Shown piece after piece: positions 7,829 to 16,347 of a DNA stretch of 64,000 bases. Origin of the DNA: Anaerocolumna sp047777345. GTDB lineage: Bacteria > Bacillota > Clostridia > Lachnospirales > Lachnospiraceae. The translations under genes were made by a program, and so were the position numbers. The stretch covers positions 124,001-188,000 of the forward strand of contig JBKEEJ010000005.1 of NCBI GenBank assembly GCA_047777345.1. Direction: 5' to 3'. Every line of letters begins with the position of its first letter. Position 1 is the first letter of the stretch. The notes under the pieces were generated by a model. The model saw nothing but the letters and a program-made list of their open reading frames with translations. It was not told the origin of the DNA and did not search any database.

Positions 7829-9085
7829 ATGATACATTGCAGAAGAGCCATCTTATTGTTTGCTGCCAACTTGATGATATTTAACTTGTCAGCGTGTGCG
7901 CCAGAAGATCCTAATGCTGTAATGGTTGAACCAAAACCGAACCTGGGGCAAACCACAACCTCTAGGGAAATAGAAGAGAATACCAATGGGCAAGGTTCTA
8001 TAAAAGCACAGCTATCAGAAACACCCGATTATATTAGTCAAGTCTTTAGCGACAATTTTGTGGTAAAGGCAGATGTACATGTTCCAATGGTTGATAAAGC
8101 AGACGTTTTATATGCTAAGTATATGTCTTATGATGAAGAAAAGTTACTGTCTATTTTTTATAAAGGGAAAAAACCTCAAAGGAGCACAAATAATGTGGAT
8201 AGTACTATAACATACAGAGATGATAATTCAGAACTTACTATTAGTGATTCTTATATTGCATACCAAACGCGGGATTATGACTATGTTAAGTATCCAATAG
8301 ATAATTTTGCTCCCGCAAGTGATATTTTTTCTTCGTATGAGCATTTTGGTAATGTGTATACAAAAGAAAATTTGGAGTTCATGGCCAAGTCTGAGGTATT
8401 TAGTACTGTCTCAAATATATTATCTGAACTATCTGTTGATTTGATAGAGGATATGAAAGAAACTGAGATTTATGCTATTGATTTTTCAACCATGCAAAAG
8501 TGGCAGGATGAAATGATCCAGAAAGATATTGATAGGCAAAATGAAATGGGTTTTTCTTCAATTAAAGATTCAACAGTAGGATATCAAATGAAAGACACTT
8601 TTACACCAGAGGATGAATTTTATCTTTTGTTCTTTAGAATGAAGCAAAATGATATTCCTGTTACACAAAAGTCATATATAGTACAGGCAACGGAACGGTT
8701 CCTTAACGGTTCGACAGCAAGAGTCGCTTTCTCTCATAAAGGCATCATTCAGATTAACCTGAATGGAATTTACCAGCAAGAAGGGGTTGCAGAATCACCA
8801 AATAAACTTATCTCTGTGGAAGAAGCGCTTCAAAAAGCCTATGAAGATCACAATTCCATTATATCAACGGACAAGGCAACCATTACAGCAATTGATTTTG
8901 AATATGTGCCTGTCCCATATAATAAGAATTATGATGAAGTGAAGCTTACCCCTGCATGGTGCTTAACAGTGGCTTATGAAGTGATTTCTGATAAGCCATT
9001 AAAGGACGGAAAAACAGATTCCAAACCCAATGCAAGAAATAGAATGATGTTTATTAATGCCATTACAGGGGAAAGGATACAATAA
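7829..9085 (+). CDS. Predicted lipoprotein of the ECF-sigma/ABC locus
   Basis: A 418-residue exported lipoprotein: the N-terminus has two arginines, a hydrophobic core and the lipobox LSAC with Cys23 as the lipidated residue. The following segment is low-complexity Thr/Glu/Pro linker and the rest is a soluble domain without a recognised family. ATG 7829 is chosen over GTG 7820 because AAGGAG lies eight bases before the ATG. It ends 15-40 bases before the first permease gene, so it probably belongs to the same transcript and may be the extracellular partner or immunity/sensor component of the ABC system. That function is inferred from position only. Confidence 0.75.
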   Translation: MIHCRRAILLFAANLMIFNLSACAPEDPNAVMVEPKPNLGQTTTSREIEENTNGQGSIKAQLSETPDYISQVFSDNFVVKADVHVPMVDKADVLYAKYMSYDEEKLLSIFYKGKKPQRSTNNVDSTITYRDDNSELTISDSYIAYQTRDYDYVKYPIDNFAPASDIFSSYEHFGNVYTKENLEFMAKSEVFSTVSNILSELSVDLIEDMKETEIYAIDFSTMQKWQDEMIQKDIDRQNEMGFSSIKDSTVGYQMKDTFTPEDEFYLLFFRMKQNDIPVTQKSYIVQATERFLNGSTARVAFSHKGIIQINLNGIYQQEGVAESPNKLISVEEALQKAYEDHNSIISTDKATITAIDFEYVPVPYNKNYDEVKLTPAWCLTVAYEVISDKPLKDGKTDSKPNARNRMMFINAITGERIQ

Positions 9086-9126
9086 AGGAGAGGGTTACCA
9101 TCAAAGACTTTATTACCATATTAAAA

Positions 9127-9888
9127 ATGGATTTTTATCGTGCATTTCATTCTGTTGGATTTTTAGTTGGAATTCTAGCTACAGTGACGATCTTTTGTTT
9201 TGGCTCAGTAGGAATGGTATCGCATAACGTTTCTGCTGTTGCAGCTTTTAATAATACTTTTAAGTATAATAATATTTCAGAACTCCTTATTTTGAGCACT
9301 ACCTTTGCTTATGTAGCAAGTTTTTGCATAGACTGGCAAACCAAATTTGCTTACTCTATTGTAATAAGAAGTAATAAAACAGTATATGCTCTGTCAAAAT
9401 GTATCGTATCTGCTGTAGTAGGGGGCTTGTCTGTTGTCATTGGTGCAGTTATTTTTATAGGATGTGTATGTTTGACACAGACGAGTATACTACCAGAAGC
9501 TATTATGATAGAAGTGGAGTTTACTAATGAGGCTTTTGGTGATTTACTTTTAAAAGGGGAGGCATTGCTTTTCTTTTTGTCCTATCTTTACATTATATTT
9601 TTGCAAGCAATCTTTTTCTCTTCCCTGGGTCTTATGGTATCTGCTTATTTGCCTAACCGGTATGTAGCATATATTGCACCTTTTACGCTGAGTTTTATGC
9701 TAAATCAGGTTGCTAATGTTTTTGATCTGCCCATATGGCTGGACCCAGTAAAACTTGCCACGGCCAGGGTATATGGTAAAAGTACTTTCGTAGTACTCGG
9801 GATGGCATCGGGGACTTTTCTTTGTCTTACCATAGTTTGTGATATTTTATTTATCCGTACTGTAAAAAGGAGGATTGCCAATGGTTAA
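9127..9888 (+). CDS. ABC-2-type membrane protein (permease 1)
   Basis: A 253-residue membrane protein with about six hydrophobic segments, starting near residues 9-30 and ending near 225-245, typical of ABC-2 permeases fused to nothing else. The first in-frame ATG is 9127, but it has no Shine-Dalgarno. The strong AAAGGAGAGG at 9084-9093 instead faces an ATC codon at 9100 in the same frame, and translation from there would add nine residues (ending LK before Met). The stop overlaps the next permease start by eight bases. With the second permease and the ATPase it would form one exporter; substrate unknown. Confidence 0.75.
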   Translation: MDFYRAFHSVGFLVGILATVTIFCFGSVGMVSHNVSAVAAFNNTFKYNNISELLILSTTFAYVASFCIDWQTKFAYSIVIRSNKTVYALSKCIVSAVVGGLSVVIGAVIFIGCVCLTQTSILPEAIMIEVEFTNEAFGDLLLKGEALLFFLSYLYIIFLQAIFFSSLGLMVSAYLPNRYVAYIAPFTLSFMLNQVANVFDLPIWLDPVKLATARVYGKSTFVVLGMASGTFLCLTIVCDILFIRTVKRRIANG

Positions 9889-10732
9889 AAAAGTATTTTG
9901 CATTGCGGTGTATTCTATCAGGCAATGGATATCAAATCCACGTATTATCTGCCTCTTTATTTTGATGGGCATTTATGTATGGAATGATATTTCGGCCATT
10001 GGAAGTCTAACCAGAATGACGGGGATAAGAACCAATCCTCTCGCATTTCCCTTTTTCTCCAGTGATCCAGTAAAGCAGCTAATATTACTTGCTGGTATTA
10101 TATTTTTATTTTCTGACGCACCCTTTATTAGTAAGAACCAACCCTATCTCATTATTCGAAGTAAACGTATACCTTGGGTGATGGGCCAGATACTGTATAT
10201 TGGTATGGCCAGCGCTATTTATTTTCTCGCTTTAATGCTGGTTTCTATCTTAGTATTACTGCCATATGGTACCTTTGCCACAGACGGGTGGGGGAAAATT
10301 CTTAACACATTGGCACAAACCAACGCAGGTGCTCAGATTAATTTACAGTTTGGCATTACCAGGGAAATAATAACTTTCTATTCCCCGTGGGAAGCCTTTG
10401 GCCTTAGTTTTCTCTTAAATTGGTACATCGGATGTTTTTTTGGTCTCCTTCTGTTTGAAATCAACTTAAAATTTAACCGAATGCTTGGTTTAATAGTTTC
10501 AGGCGGGATTCTGTTTTTTGATTTACTGGTAACAAACGCACTCTCCCCCTTCGCTTATCATTTTTCACCTGTGTCCCTATCAAGATTGAGTGTCTTAGAT
10601 CCTATGGGGGTTTCACTTTACCCGGATTTGATTTATCCATTTCTTTTTTTTAGCATAAGTATGGTTGCTTTGTCCAGTTTAATCATTGTGAGCATTAAGA
10701 ATGTACCGATCGAGATTGTACCAGAATTGTAA
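9881..10732 (+). CDS. ABC-2-type membrane protein (permease 2)
   Basis: A 283-residue membrane protein with about six hydrophobic spans (for example near residues 18-38, 62-80, 102-130, 168-195, 205-225 and 245-265). ATG 9881 is chosen because AAAAGGAGG ends eight bases before it; an in-frame TTG at 9875 is too close to that site. The start overlaps the end of permease 1, which indicates translational coupling, and the ATPase gene follows after 13 bases. The pair would supply the two membrane halves of the exporter. Sequence similarity between the two permeases is weak. Confidence 0.75.
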   Translation: MVKKVFCIAVYSIRQWISNPRIICLFILMGIYVWNDISAIGSLTRMTGIRTNPLAFPFFSSDPVKQLILLAGIIFLFSDAPFISKNQPYLIIRSKRIPWVMGQILYIGMASAIYFLALMLVSILVLLPYGTFATDGWGKILNTLAQTNAGAQINLQFGITREIITFYSPWEAFGLSFLLNWYIGCFFGLLLFEINLKFNRMLGLIVSGGILFFDLLVTNALSPFAYHFSPVSLSRLSVLDPMGVSLYPDLIYPFLFFSISMVALSSLIIVSIKNVPIEIVPEL

Positions 10733-10745
10733 GGAGGTATGTGGC

Positions 10746-11393
10746 ATGTCAGATAATATAATTACAGTAACGAATGTAAGTAAGCATTTTAAAGAGGGGA
10801 GTGCACTAAAGGATGTGACCATTGCATTTGAGAAAGGAAAGATTCATGGAATTATTGGACGTAATGGTTCAGGTAAAACAGTACTTTTTAAATGTATTTG
10901 TGGTTTTATGGCGCCATCTAGTGGTGAAATTGTTGTAGACGGTAATAGAATTGGAAAGGATACAGATATTCCGGAGAATCTAGGGATCATCATAGAGGAA
11001 CCTGGTTTTCTTCCTAATTATAGTGGCTATGGAAACTTGCGTTTACTTGCTTCGATTAATCATAAAATTACAAAAGAACAAATTCGTGCTGCCCTAATAA
11101 AAGTAGGACTTGACCCTGACAGTAAAAAACATGTTAGTAAATATTCTATGGGTATGCGTCAGCGACTGGGCATTGCACAAGCTATTATGGAAGACCCAGA
11201 TATTTTGATTTTTGATGAACCTATGAATGGACTGGATAATAATGGAGTTAAGGAGATGCGTGAAGTATTTAAAGCTTTAAGAAACGAGGGGAAAACCATA
11301 ATTTTAGCCAGTCATAATTCTGAAGATATTCAAGAACTTTGTGATACTGTTTGTGAGATGGATGCAGGAGTATTAAAAATACGATATAAATAA
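10746..11393 (+). CDS. ABC transporter ATP-binding protein
   Basis: A 215-residue ATPase that energises the exporter formed with the two preceding permeases. Walker A is GRNGSGKT near residues 38-45, the signature is SMGMRQRLG near 136, Walker B is ILIFDEPMNGLD near 155 and the switch histidine is in ILASHN near 190. The Q-loop position reads IIEEPGF rather than the usual Q-containing form, as in several bacteriocin-type or CcmA-like exporters. ATG 10746 follows AAGGAGG; a frame opening further upstream overlaps permease 2 and lacks a site. Last gene of the locus. Confidence 0.9.
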   Translation: MSDNIITVTNVSKHFKEGSALKDVTIAFEKGKIHGIIGRNGSGKTVLFKCICGFMAPSSGEIVVDGNRIGKDTDIPENLGIIIEEPGFLPNYSGYGNLRLLASINHKITKEQIRAALIKVGLDPDSKKHVSKYSMGMRQRLGIAQAIMEDPDILIFDEPMNGLDNNGVKEMREVFKALRNEGKTIILASHNSEDIQELCDTVCEMDAGVLKIRYK

Positions 11394-11638
11394 AACTATC
11401 TATTATAATATTCTTAGTTATCATTCGTATTGTTTTTTGAATTAGCTATTATAGGATTAGTATTATAATAGGAAGATGTATTAATGTTATAAGGTTATAA
11501 ACACCTTGATAATCTTTCTTCATATTGTAATAAAGTGTATTAATAATAGTAAATATGACAAAACTTAAATATAAATCTATGAAAAAGTGAAAGAAAAAAA
11601 TGAAATCAAAAAATTATAAAAAAATTGTAAAAAACTAC

Positions 11639-11667
11639 TTGCAATTCTTTAAAAGCTGTAGTATACT
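11639..11667 (+). promoter_or_regulatory. Promoter of the ribosomal protein cluster
   Basis: TTGCAA (11639-11644) and TATACT (11662-11667) with 17 bases between them, about 295 bases before rpsJ. The roughly 245 bases upstream, back to the ABC ATPase stop, are AT-rich with no other element seen. Confidence 0.75.
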
Positions 11668-11961
11668 AACTAATGCTGTGACATTGATAGCGTTGAAGCG
11701 TGAGGTTGCTACATATTTACTATGTAGGTTTTTCCGTGGAGCGAATGTCAAGTTATGAAAACTGGCGACAAGTCACTGTACAAAACTTTAGTCTTTCTGT
11801 TTCGGGCAGATAAACGTGGGTTAAGCCTAGCGGCGAAACTTAAATAGGATTGCAGTCTGCAATCTGATTTTTTAAGTTTTAATGCTATGACACACACGGT
11901 AGAGTGTACAGTCACCGCTTGTCGTACTGCTATTAAGTGCGAAAAGGAGGCGACTTTTTTT
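11668..11961 (+). promoter_or_regulatory. Long structured leader upstream of rpsJ
   Basis: The 5' untranslated region is about 285 bases and strongly foldable. TGACATT (11679-11685) pairs with AATGTCA (11744-11750) and encloses CTACAT/ATGTAG (11709-11727). Further down, AAACTTAAA (11836-11844) pairs with TTTAAGTTT (11871-11879) around the hairpin GATTGCA/TGCAATC, followed by a short T-run. This could act as a ribosomal-protein-sensing attenuator for the S10 operon. I do not recognise it as a specific named leader family. Confidence 0.6.
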
Positions 11962-12273
11962 ATGGCAAGTCAGGTAATGAGAATTACATTGAAAGCGTAT
12001 GATCATCAATTAATCGATCAGTCAGCTGCAAAAATTATTGAGACTGTAAAAAAGACAGGATCAAAGGTGAGCGGACCAGTACCCCTACCTACTAAGAAAG
12101 AGGTTATTACTATTCTTAGAGCGGTACACAAGTACAAGGACTCCAGAGAGCAGTTTGAGCAAAGAACTCATAAAAGATTAATTGATATCATTACGCCTAC
12201 ACAGAAAACAGTAGATGCATTGTCAAGATTAGAAATGCCCGCTGGTGTATATATCGACATCAAAATGAAATAA
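11962..12273 (+). CDS. rpsJ: Ribosomal protein S10
   Basis: First gene of the S10-spc-alpha cluster, 103 residues. The body (MRITLKAYDHQLIDQSAAKI to GVYIDIKMK) matches S10 throughout, including SGPVPLPTKKE and the long loop near residues 45-65 that contacts NusB in antitermination. ATG 11962 is used because AAAAGGAGG lies just upstream; it adds five residues (MASQV) to the more usual MRITL start. Frames opening earlier in the leader are not supported by a binding site. S10 packs in the 30S head. Confidence 0.95.
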   Translation: MASQVMRITLKAYDHQLIDQSAAKIIETVKKTGSKVSGPVPLPTKKEVITILRAVHKYKDSREQFEQRTHKRLIDIITPTQKTVDALSRLEMPAGVYIDIKMK

Positions 12274-12462
12274 TTCATGTTATGAAGCAATTCGTTTATG
12301 AAGTAAGTCTTTTGTTTGTCAATAAAATTGAAAACGTGAAGAAATCCTTTAGGGTTTATATACAGGGAAAGGTTTTAAGGAACCTGCACCCGAGGTAGAC
12401 CATCTAGGATGATTACATGAATGTGTAATCCGCTGTAGATTAACAGGAGGTGCAAGAAAAAA
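12274..12462 (+). promoter_or_regulatory. Structured spacer between rpsJ and rplC
   Basis: A 189-base gap in a cluster where gaps are usually under 40 bases. It holds GATTACAT/ATGTGTAATC (12410-12430), an AGGTT/AACCT hairpin around 12372-12385 and a GC-rich run before the rplC ribosome binding site. It may be an internal autoregulatory leader or processing site. No promoter consensus was found. Confidence 0.45.
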
Positions 12463-13095
12463 ATGAAAAAAGCAATTTTAGCTACAAAAATCGGAATGAC
12501 ACAAGTTTTCGGTGAAAACGGAACATTAATACCGGTAACCGTATTACAGGCAGGTCCTATGTATGTAACACAGGTTAAAACGGTTGAAAACGACGGATAT
12601 AACGCTGTTCAGGTTGGCTTTGGCGATATTCGTGAAAAATTAGTAAATAAGCCAAGAAAAGGACACTTTGCAAAAGCAGGTGTTGCAAATAAAAAATATC
12701 TTAAAGAATTCAGGTTTGAAAATGCCGCTGATTACACAGTAGGACAAGAAATTAAGGTTGATATCTTCACAGAAGGTGAAAGAGTAGACGCTACTGCGAA
12801 ATCAAAGGGTAAAGGTTTTCAAGGCGCAATTAAGAGACATGGACAATCCAGAGGTCCTATGGCCCATGGTTCTAAGTTCCACAGACACGCAGGTTCCAAC
12901 GGTGCTGCCACAAGCCCTGGTAGAGTATTTAAAGGCAAGAAGATGCCCGGCCATATGGGTAATGTAAAGGTAACCGTACAGAATCTTGAAGTTGTTAAAG
13001 TTGATGCTGAAAACAACATTATCTTGGTAAAAGGTGCCGTTCCAGGACCTAAAAAAGCATTGGTAATGTTAAAGAATACCGTAAAAGCAAACTAG
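12463..13095 (+). CDS. rplC: Ribosomal protein L3
   Basis: A 210-residue protein, full length for bacterial L3. It begins MKKAILATKIGMTQVF and carries the conserved long loop reaching toward the peptidyl transferase centre (KGKGFQGAIKRHGQSRGPMAHGSKFHR, about residues 116-143) with the glutamine (in GQSRGPM) that PrmB methylates in other bacteria. AGGAGG precedes ATG 12463. L3 nucleates 50S assembly. Preceded by an unusually long spacer. Confidence 0.97.
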   Translation: MKKAILATKIGMTQVFGENGTLIPVTVLQAGPMYVTQVKTVENDGYNAVQVGFGDIREKLVNKPRKGHFAKAGVANKKYLKEFRFENAADYTVGQEIKVDIFTEGERVDATAKSKGKGFQGAIKRHGQSRGPMAHGSKFHRHAGSNGAATSPGRVFKGKKMPGHMGNVKVTVQNLEVVKVDAENNIILVKGAVPGPKKALVMLKNTVKAN

Positions 13096-13122
13096 AATCT
13101 TTGAGAAAGGAGGAATTTACAG

Positions 13123-13743
13123 ATGGCAAACGTATCTGTTTATAATATGGAAGGCAAAGTAGTTGGTTCTATTGAATTAAACGATGCTGTCTTCGGAGTA
13201 GAAGTAAATGAACATTTAGTGCATCTTGCGGTTGTTCAGCAACTTGCAAATAAACGTCAGGGAACTCAAAGTGCTAGAACTCGTGCAGAAGTAAGCGGTG
13301 GCGGAAGAAAGCCATGGAGACAAAAAGGAACTGGTCATGCAAGACAGGGATCAACCAGAGCACCTCAGTGGAAAGGTGGCGGCGTTGTATTTGCTCCGAA
13401 GCCAAGAGACTATTCTTTTAAGTTAAATAGAAAAGAAAAGAGACTGGCATTAAAGTCAGCCTTATCTTCAAGAGTAGCAGACAATAAGATTGTAGTTCTT
13501 GACGAACTTAAATTAGATGAAATCAAAACAAAGAAAATGGCTGCAGTACTTGACAACTTAAATGTAAGCAAAGCATTGGTGGTTTTAGGTGAGAAAAACG
13601 ATAACGTAATTCTTTCTGCAAGAAACCTTCCTACCGTTAGAACTGCATTACCAAATTCTATTAACGTATATGATATTTTGAAATATGACACTTTGGTATT
13701 AACAAAGGATGCAGTGGCAAAGATTGAGGAGGTGTACGCATAA
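13123..13743 (+). CDS. rplD: Ribosomal protein L4
   Basis: A 206-residue protein. The basic tunnel loop is visible near residues 46-95 (NKRQGTQSARTRAEVSGGGRKPWRQKGTGHARQG in pieces), which lines the nascent-chain exit tunnel and is where macrolide-resistance changes fall; it looks wild type (KPWRQKGTGRAR-like, here GHAR). AAAGGAGG precedes ATG 13123. The stop overlaps the rplW start by one base (TAATG), so L23 is translationally coupled. L4 is the classic autoregulator of S10 operons in gamma-proteobacteria; whether it acts on the leader here is unknown. Confidence 0.97.
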   Translation: MANVSVYNMEGKVVGSIELNDAVFGVEVNEHLVHLAVVQQLANKRQGTQSARTRAEVSGGGRKPWRQKGTGHARQGSTRAPQWKGGGVVFAPKPRDYSFKLNRKEKRLALKSALSSRVADNKIVVLDELKLDEIKTKKMAAVLDNLNVSKALVVLGEKNDNVILSARNLPTVRTALPNSINVYDILKYDTLVLTKDAVAKIEEVYA

Positions 13744-14042
13744 TGGCAGATTTGAAATATTATGATGTTATACTTAAACCCATCATTACTGAAAAAAGCA
13801 TGAATTCCATGAGCGAGAAGAAATATACTTTTTCCGTTCATCCGGATGCAACAAAGAATCAGATCAAAGAAGCTGTGGAAAAAATGTTCCCGGGAACAAA
13901 AGTTGCCAGTGTTAACACCATGAATGTTGAAGGTAAAAATCGCAGACGTGGAAATACTACTGGTAAGACAGCAGCCATGAAAAAAGCAATTGTTAAATTA
14001 ACAGAAGACAGTGCAGAAATCGAAATTTTTGCAGGTCTGTAG
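13743..14042 (+). CDS. rplW: Ribosomal protein L23
   Basis: A 99-residue protein with the L23 signature: YYDVILKPIITEKSMN at the N-terminus, the ATKNQIKEAVEKMF helix near 41-54 and VNTMNVEGKNRRRGNTTG loop near 60-76. It sits at the tunnel exit and forms the docking site for trigger factor and SRP. The ATG shares its A with the rplD stop, and GAGGAGGTG lies within the end of rplD. Confidence 0.96.
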   Translation: MADLKYYDVILKPIITEKSMNSMSEKKYTFSVHPDATKNQIKEAVEKMFPGTKVASVNTMNVEGKNRRRGNTTGKTAAMKKAIVKLTEDSAEIEIFAGL

Positions 14043-14121
14043 TATTTGAAAAGTAACAAGTAACTATGGTGTTTATTCGCCGATAACAGAATAAAATTAT
14101 TGCTCGAAAGGAGTGCAAAAG

Positions 14122-14964
14122 ATGGGAATCAAAAAGTTTACCCCATATACACCTTCCAGAAGACATATGACTGCATCTGATTTCAGTGAAATCACAGCAA
14201 CTACTCCGGAGAAATCCTTAGTAGTTTCTTTAAATAAAAAAGCAGGCCGTAATAATCAGGGAAAAATCACTGTAAGACATCACGGCGGTGGTTCTAGAAG
14301 GAAATATAGAATTATTGATTTTAAGAGAAGAAAAGATGGTATACCGGCAACTGTTAAGACAATCGAATATGATCCTAACAGAACAGCCAATATCGCATTA
14401 ATCTGCTATGCAGACGGTGAAAAAGCATACATTCTGGCTCCTAACGGACTTACCGTAGGATCAACAGTTATGAATGGTGACAATGCAGAAGTTAGAGTAG
14501 GTAATTGCTTACCTCTTCAAAATATTCCGGTTGGTACTCTGGTACACAATGTTGAATTATATCCTGGCAAAGGCGGCCAATTAGTTCGTTCTGCCGGTAA
14601 TGCAGCTCAGTTAATGGCCAAAGAAGGAAAGTACGCAACCCTTCGTTTGCCTTCCGGTGAAATGAGATTAGTTCCGATTAATTGCCGTGCTACGGTAGGC
14701 CAGGTCGGAAACATTGATCATGAATTAATTAATATTGGTAAAGCTGGTCGTAAACGCCATATGGGTATCAGACCTACTGTCCGTGGTTCCGTAATGAACC
14801 CGAATGACCATCCTCACGGTGGTGGTGAAGGTAAGACTGGTATTGGTCGTCCGGGCCCTGTTACACCTTGGGGTAAACCTGCTCTTGGCTTAAAGACAAG
14901 AAAGACCAATAAGCCGTCTAACAAACTGATCGTAAGAAGAAGAGATGGTAAAACTGTTAAATAA
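14122..14964 (+). CDS. rplB: Ribosomal protein L2
   Basis: A 280-residue protein, full length for L2. The OB-fold half contains HHGGGSRRKYRIIDFKR (about residues 54-70) and the C-terminal half contains VMNPNDHPHGGGEG near 225-238, whose histidine is the residue implicated in peptidyl transfer and subunit association. ATG 14122 follows GAAAGGAGTG; the GTG nine bases earlier lies inside the binding site and is not used. It is preceded by a 79-base gap from rplW. Confidence 0.97.
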   Translation: MGIKKFTPYTPSRRHMTASDFSEITATTPEKSLVVSLNKKAGRNNQGKITVRHHGGGSRRKYRIIDFKRRKDGIPATVKTIEYDPNRTANIALICYADGEKAYILAPNGLTVGSTVMNGDNAEVRVGNCLPLQNIPVGTLVHNVELYPGKGGQLVRSAGNAAQLMAKEGKYATLRLPSGEMRLVPINCRATVGQVGNIDHELINIGKAGRKRHMGIRPTVRGSVMNPNDHPHGGGEGKTGIGRPGPVTPWGKPALGLKTRKTNKPSNKLIVRRRDGKTVK

Positions 14965-14981
14965 TTAAGGAGGTTAAACCT

Positions 14982-15260
14982 ATGGCTCGTTCATTAAAAA
15001 AAGGACCATTTGCTGACGAACATTTACTGAAAAAAGTAGATGCCATGAATAAAGCAGGTGAAAAAACAGTTATTAAAACCTGGTCTCGTCGCTCTACTAT
15101 TTTCCCTCAAATGGTTGGACATACAATCGCAGTTCATGATGGAAGAAGACATGTACCTGTATACATTACAGAAGACATGGTTGGACACAAACTTGGTGAG
15201 TTTGTAACAACAAGAACTTACAGAGGACATGGTAAAGACGAAAAGAAGACAAAGAAATAA
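14982..15260 (+). CDS. rpsS: Ribosomal protein S19
   Basis: A 92-residue protein beginning MARSLKKGPFADEHLLKK, with TWSRRSTIFPQMVGHTIAVHDGRRHVPVYITEDMVGHKLGEF in the middle, the whole S19 consensus. It complexes with S13 in the 30S head. AAGGAGG precedes ATG 14982. It lies between rplB and rplV as in all S10 operons. Confidence 0.97.
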   Translation: MARSLKKGPFADEHLLKKVDAMNKAGEKTVIKTWSRRSTIFPQMVGHTIAVHDGRRHVPVYITEDMVGHKLGEFVTTRTYRGHGKDEKKTKK

Positions 15261-15292
15261 GACAGTAGTGGAATTGAAAGGAGGTTTCATCC

Positions 15293-15679
15293 ATGGCGAA
15301 AGGACATAGATCCCAAATAAAGAGAGAAAGAAATGAGAAGAAGGATACAAGACCAAGGGCAACAGTTTCTTATGCTAGAGTGTCTGTTCAGAAAGCTTGT
15401 TTCGTTTTAGATGCAATTCGCGGTAAAGATGTGGAGACAGCTCTTGGTATTTTGACTTATAATCCAAGATATGCATCAAGAGTTATAGAGAAAGTTTTAA
15501 AATCAGCAATTGCGAATGCAGAGAATAATAACGGCATGGACGTATCAAAATTATATATTCAGGAGTGCTACGCAAATCAGGCTCCTACAATGAAGAGAAT
15601 CAGACCTAGGGCACAGGGCAGGGCTTATAGAATCTTAAAGAGAATGAGCCATATCACTGTTGTACTAAATGAAAGATAA
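15293..15679 (+). CDS. rplV: Ribosomal protein L22
   Basis: A 128-residue protein, longer than the usual 110-115 because of a basic N-terminal extension of about 18 residues (MAKGHRSQIKRERNEKK). The core has YARVSVQKACFVLDAIRGKDVETALGIL and the tunnel beta-hairpin APTMKRIRPRAQGRAYRI near residues 98-115, where macrolide-resistance changes map; no deletion is evident. AAAGGAGG precedes ATG 15293 at good spacing, which supports including the extension. It ends 11 bases before rpsC. Confidence 0.95.
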   Translation: MAKGHRSQIKRERNEKKDTRPRATVSYARVSVQKACFVLDAIRGKDVETALGILTYNPRYASRVIEKVLKSAIANAENNNGMDVSKLYIQECYANQAPTMKRIRPRAQGRAYRILKRMSHITVVLNER

Positions 15680-15690
15680 GGAGGGCAATA

Positions 15691-16347
15691 ATGGGACAGA
15701 AAGTTAATCCTCATGGCTTAAGAGTCGGAGTCATTAAAGACTGGGATTCAAGATGGTATGCTGAAGCTGATTTTGCAGATAACTTGGTAGAAGATTACAA
15801 AATCAGAACATATCTGAAAAAGAAATTATACAGCGCAGGTATTGCTAAGATTGAAATAGAACGTGCATCCGATCGTTTGAAAGTTATCATTTTCACTGCT
15901 AAACCTGGTGTGGTAATTGGAAAAGGCGGAGCAGAAATCGAAAAATTAAAAACAGATATTCAGAAATTTACTTCCAAAAAGTTAATGGTTGATATTAAGG
16001 AAGTCAAGAAACCTGATTTGAACGCTCAATTAGTAGCTGAAAATATTGCCGCTCAACTTGAAAACCGTATATCTTTCAGAAGAGCTATGAAATCAACAAT
16101 GGCAAGAACTATGAAAGCAGGTGCAAAAGGTATTAAATCAGCTGTTTCCGGACGTCTTGGCGGCGCTGATATGGCTCGTACTGAATTTTACAGTGAAGGT
16201 ACAATTCCGTTACAGACTTTACGTGCGGATATTGACTATGGTTTTGCAGAAGCAGATACTACTTATGGTAAATTAGGCGTTAAGGTTTGGATTTACCAGG
16301 GTGAAGTACTTCCAACAAAGGCAAAAAAGGAAGGGAGCGATAAATAA
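15691..16347 (+). CDS. rpsC: Ribosomal protein S3
   Basis: A 218-residue protein with the type II KH domain GxxG loop in GVVIGKGGAEIEKLK (about residues 71-85) and the C-terminal S3 domain SGRLGGADMARTEFYSEGTIPLQTLRADIDYG (about 150-181). It lines the mRNA entry channel and contributes to helicase activity. AAGGAGGG precedes ATG 15691. Its stop overlaps the rplP start (TAATG), as at the rplD/rplW junction. Confidence 0.97.
   Translation: MGQKVNPHGLRVGVIKDWDSRWYAEADFADNLVEDYKIRTYLKKKLYSAGIAKIEIERASDRLKVIIFTAKPGVVIGKGGAEIEKLKTDIQKFTSKKLMVDIKEVKKPDLNAQLVAENIAAQLENRISFRRAMKSTMARTMKAGAKGIKSAVSGRLGGADMARTEFYSEGTIPLQTLRADIDYGFAEADTTYGKLGVKVWIYQGEVLPTKAKKEGSDK

Noticed and set aside
13410..13841. 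A 143-codon minus-strand frame opposite rplD/rplW.
   Set aside because: It is a shadow of highly biased ribosomal genes on the plus strand and has no domain.
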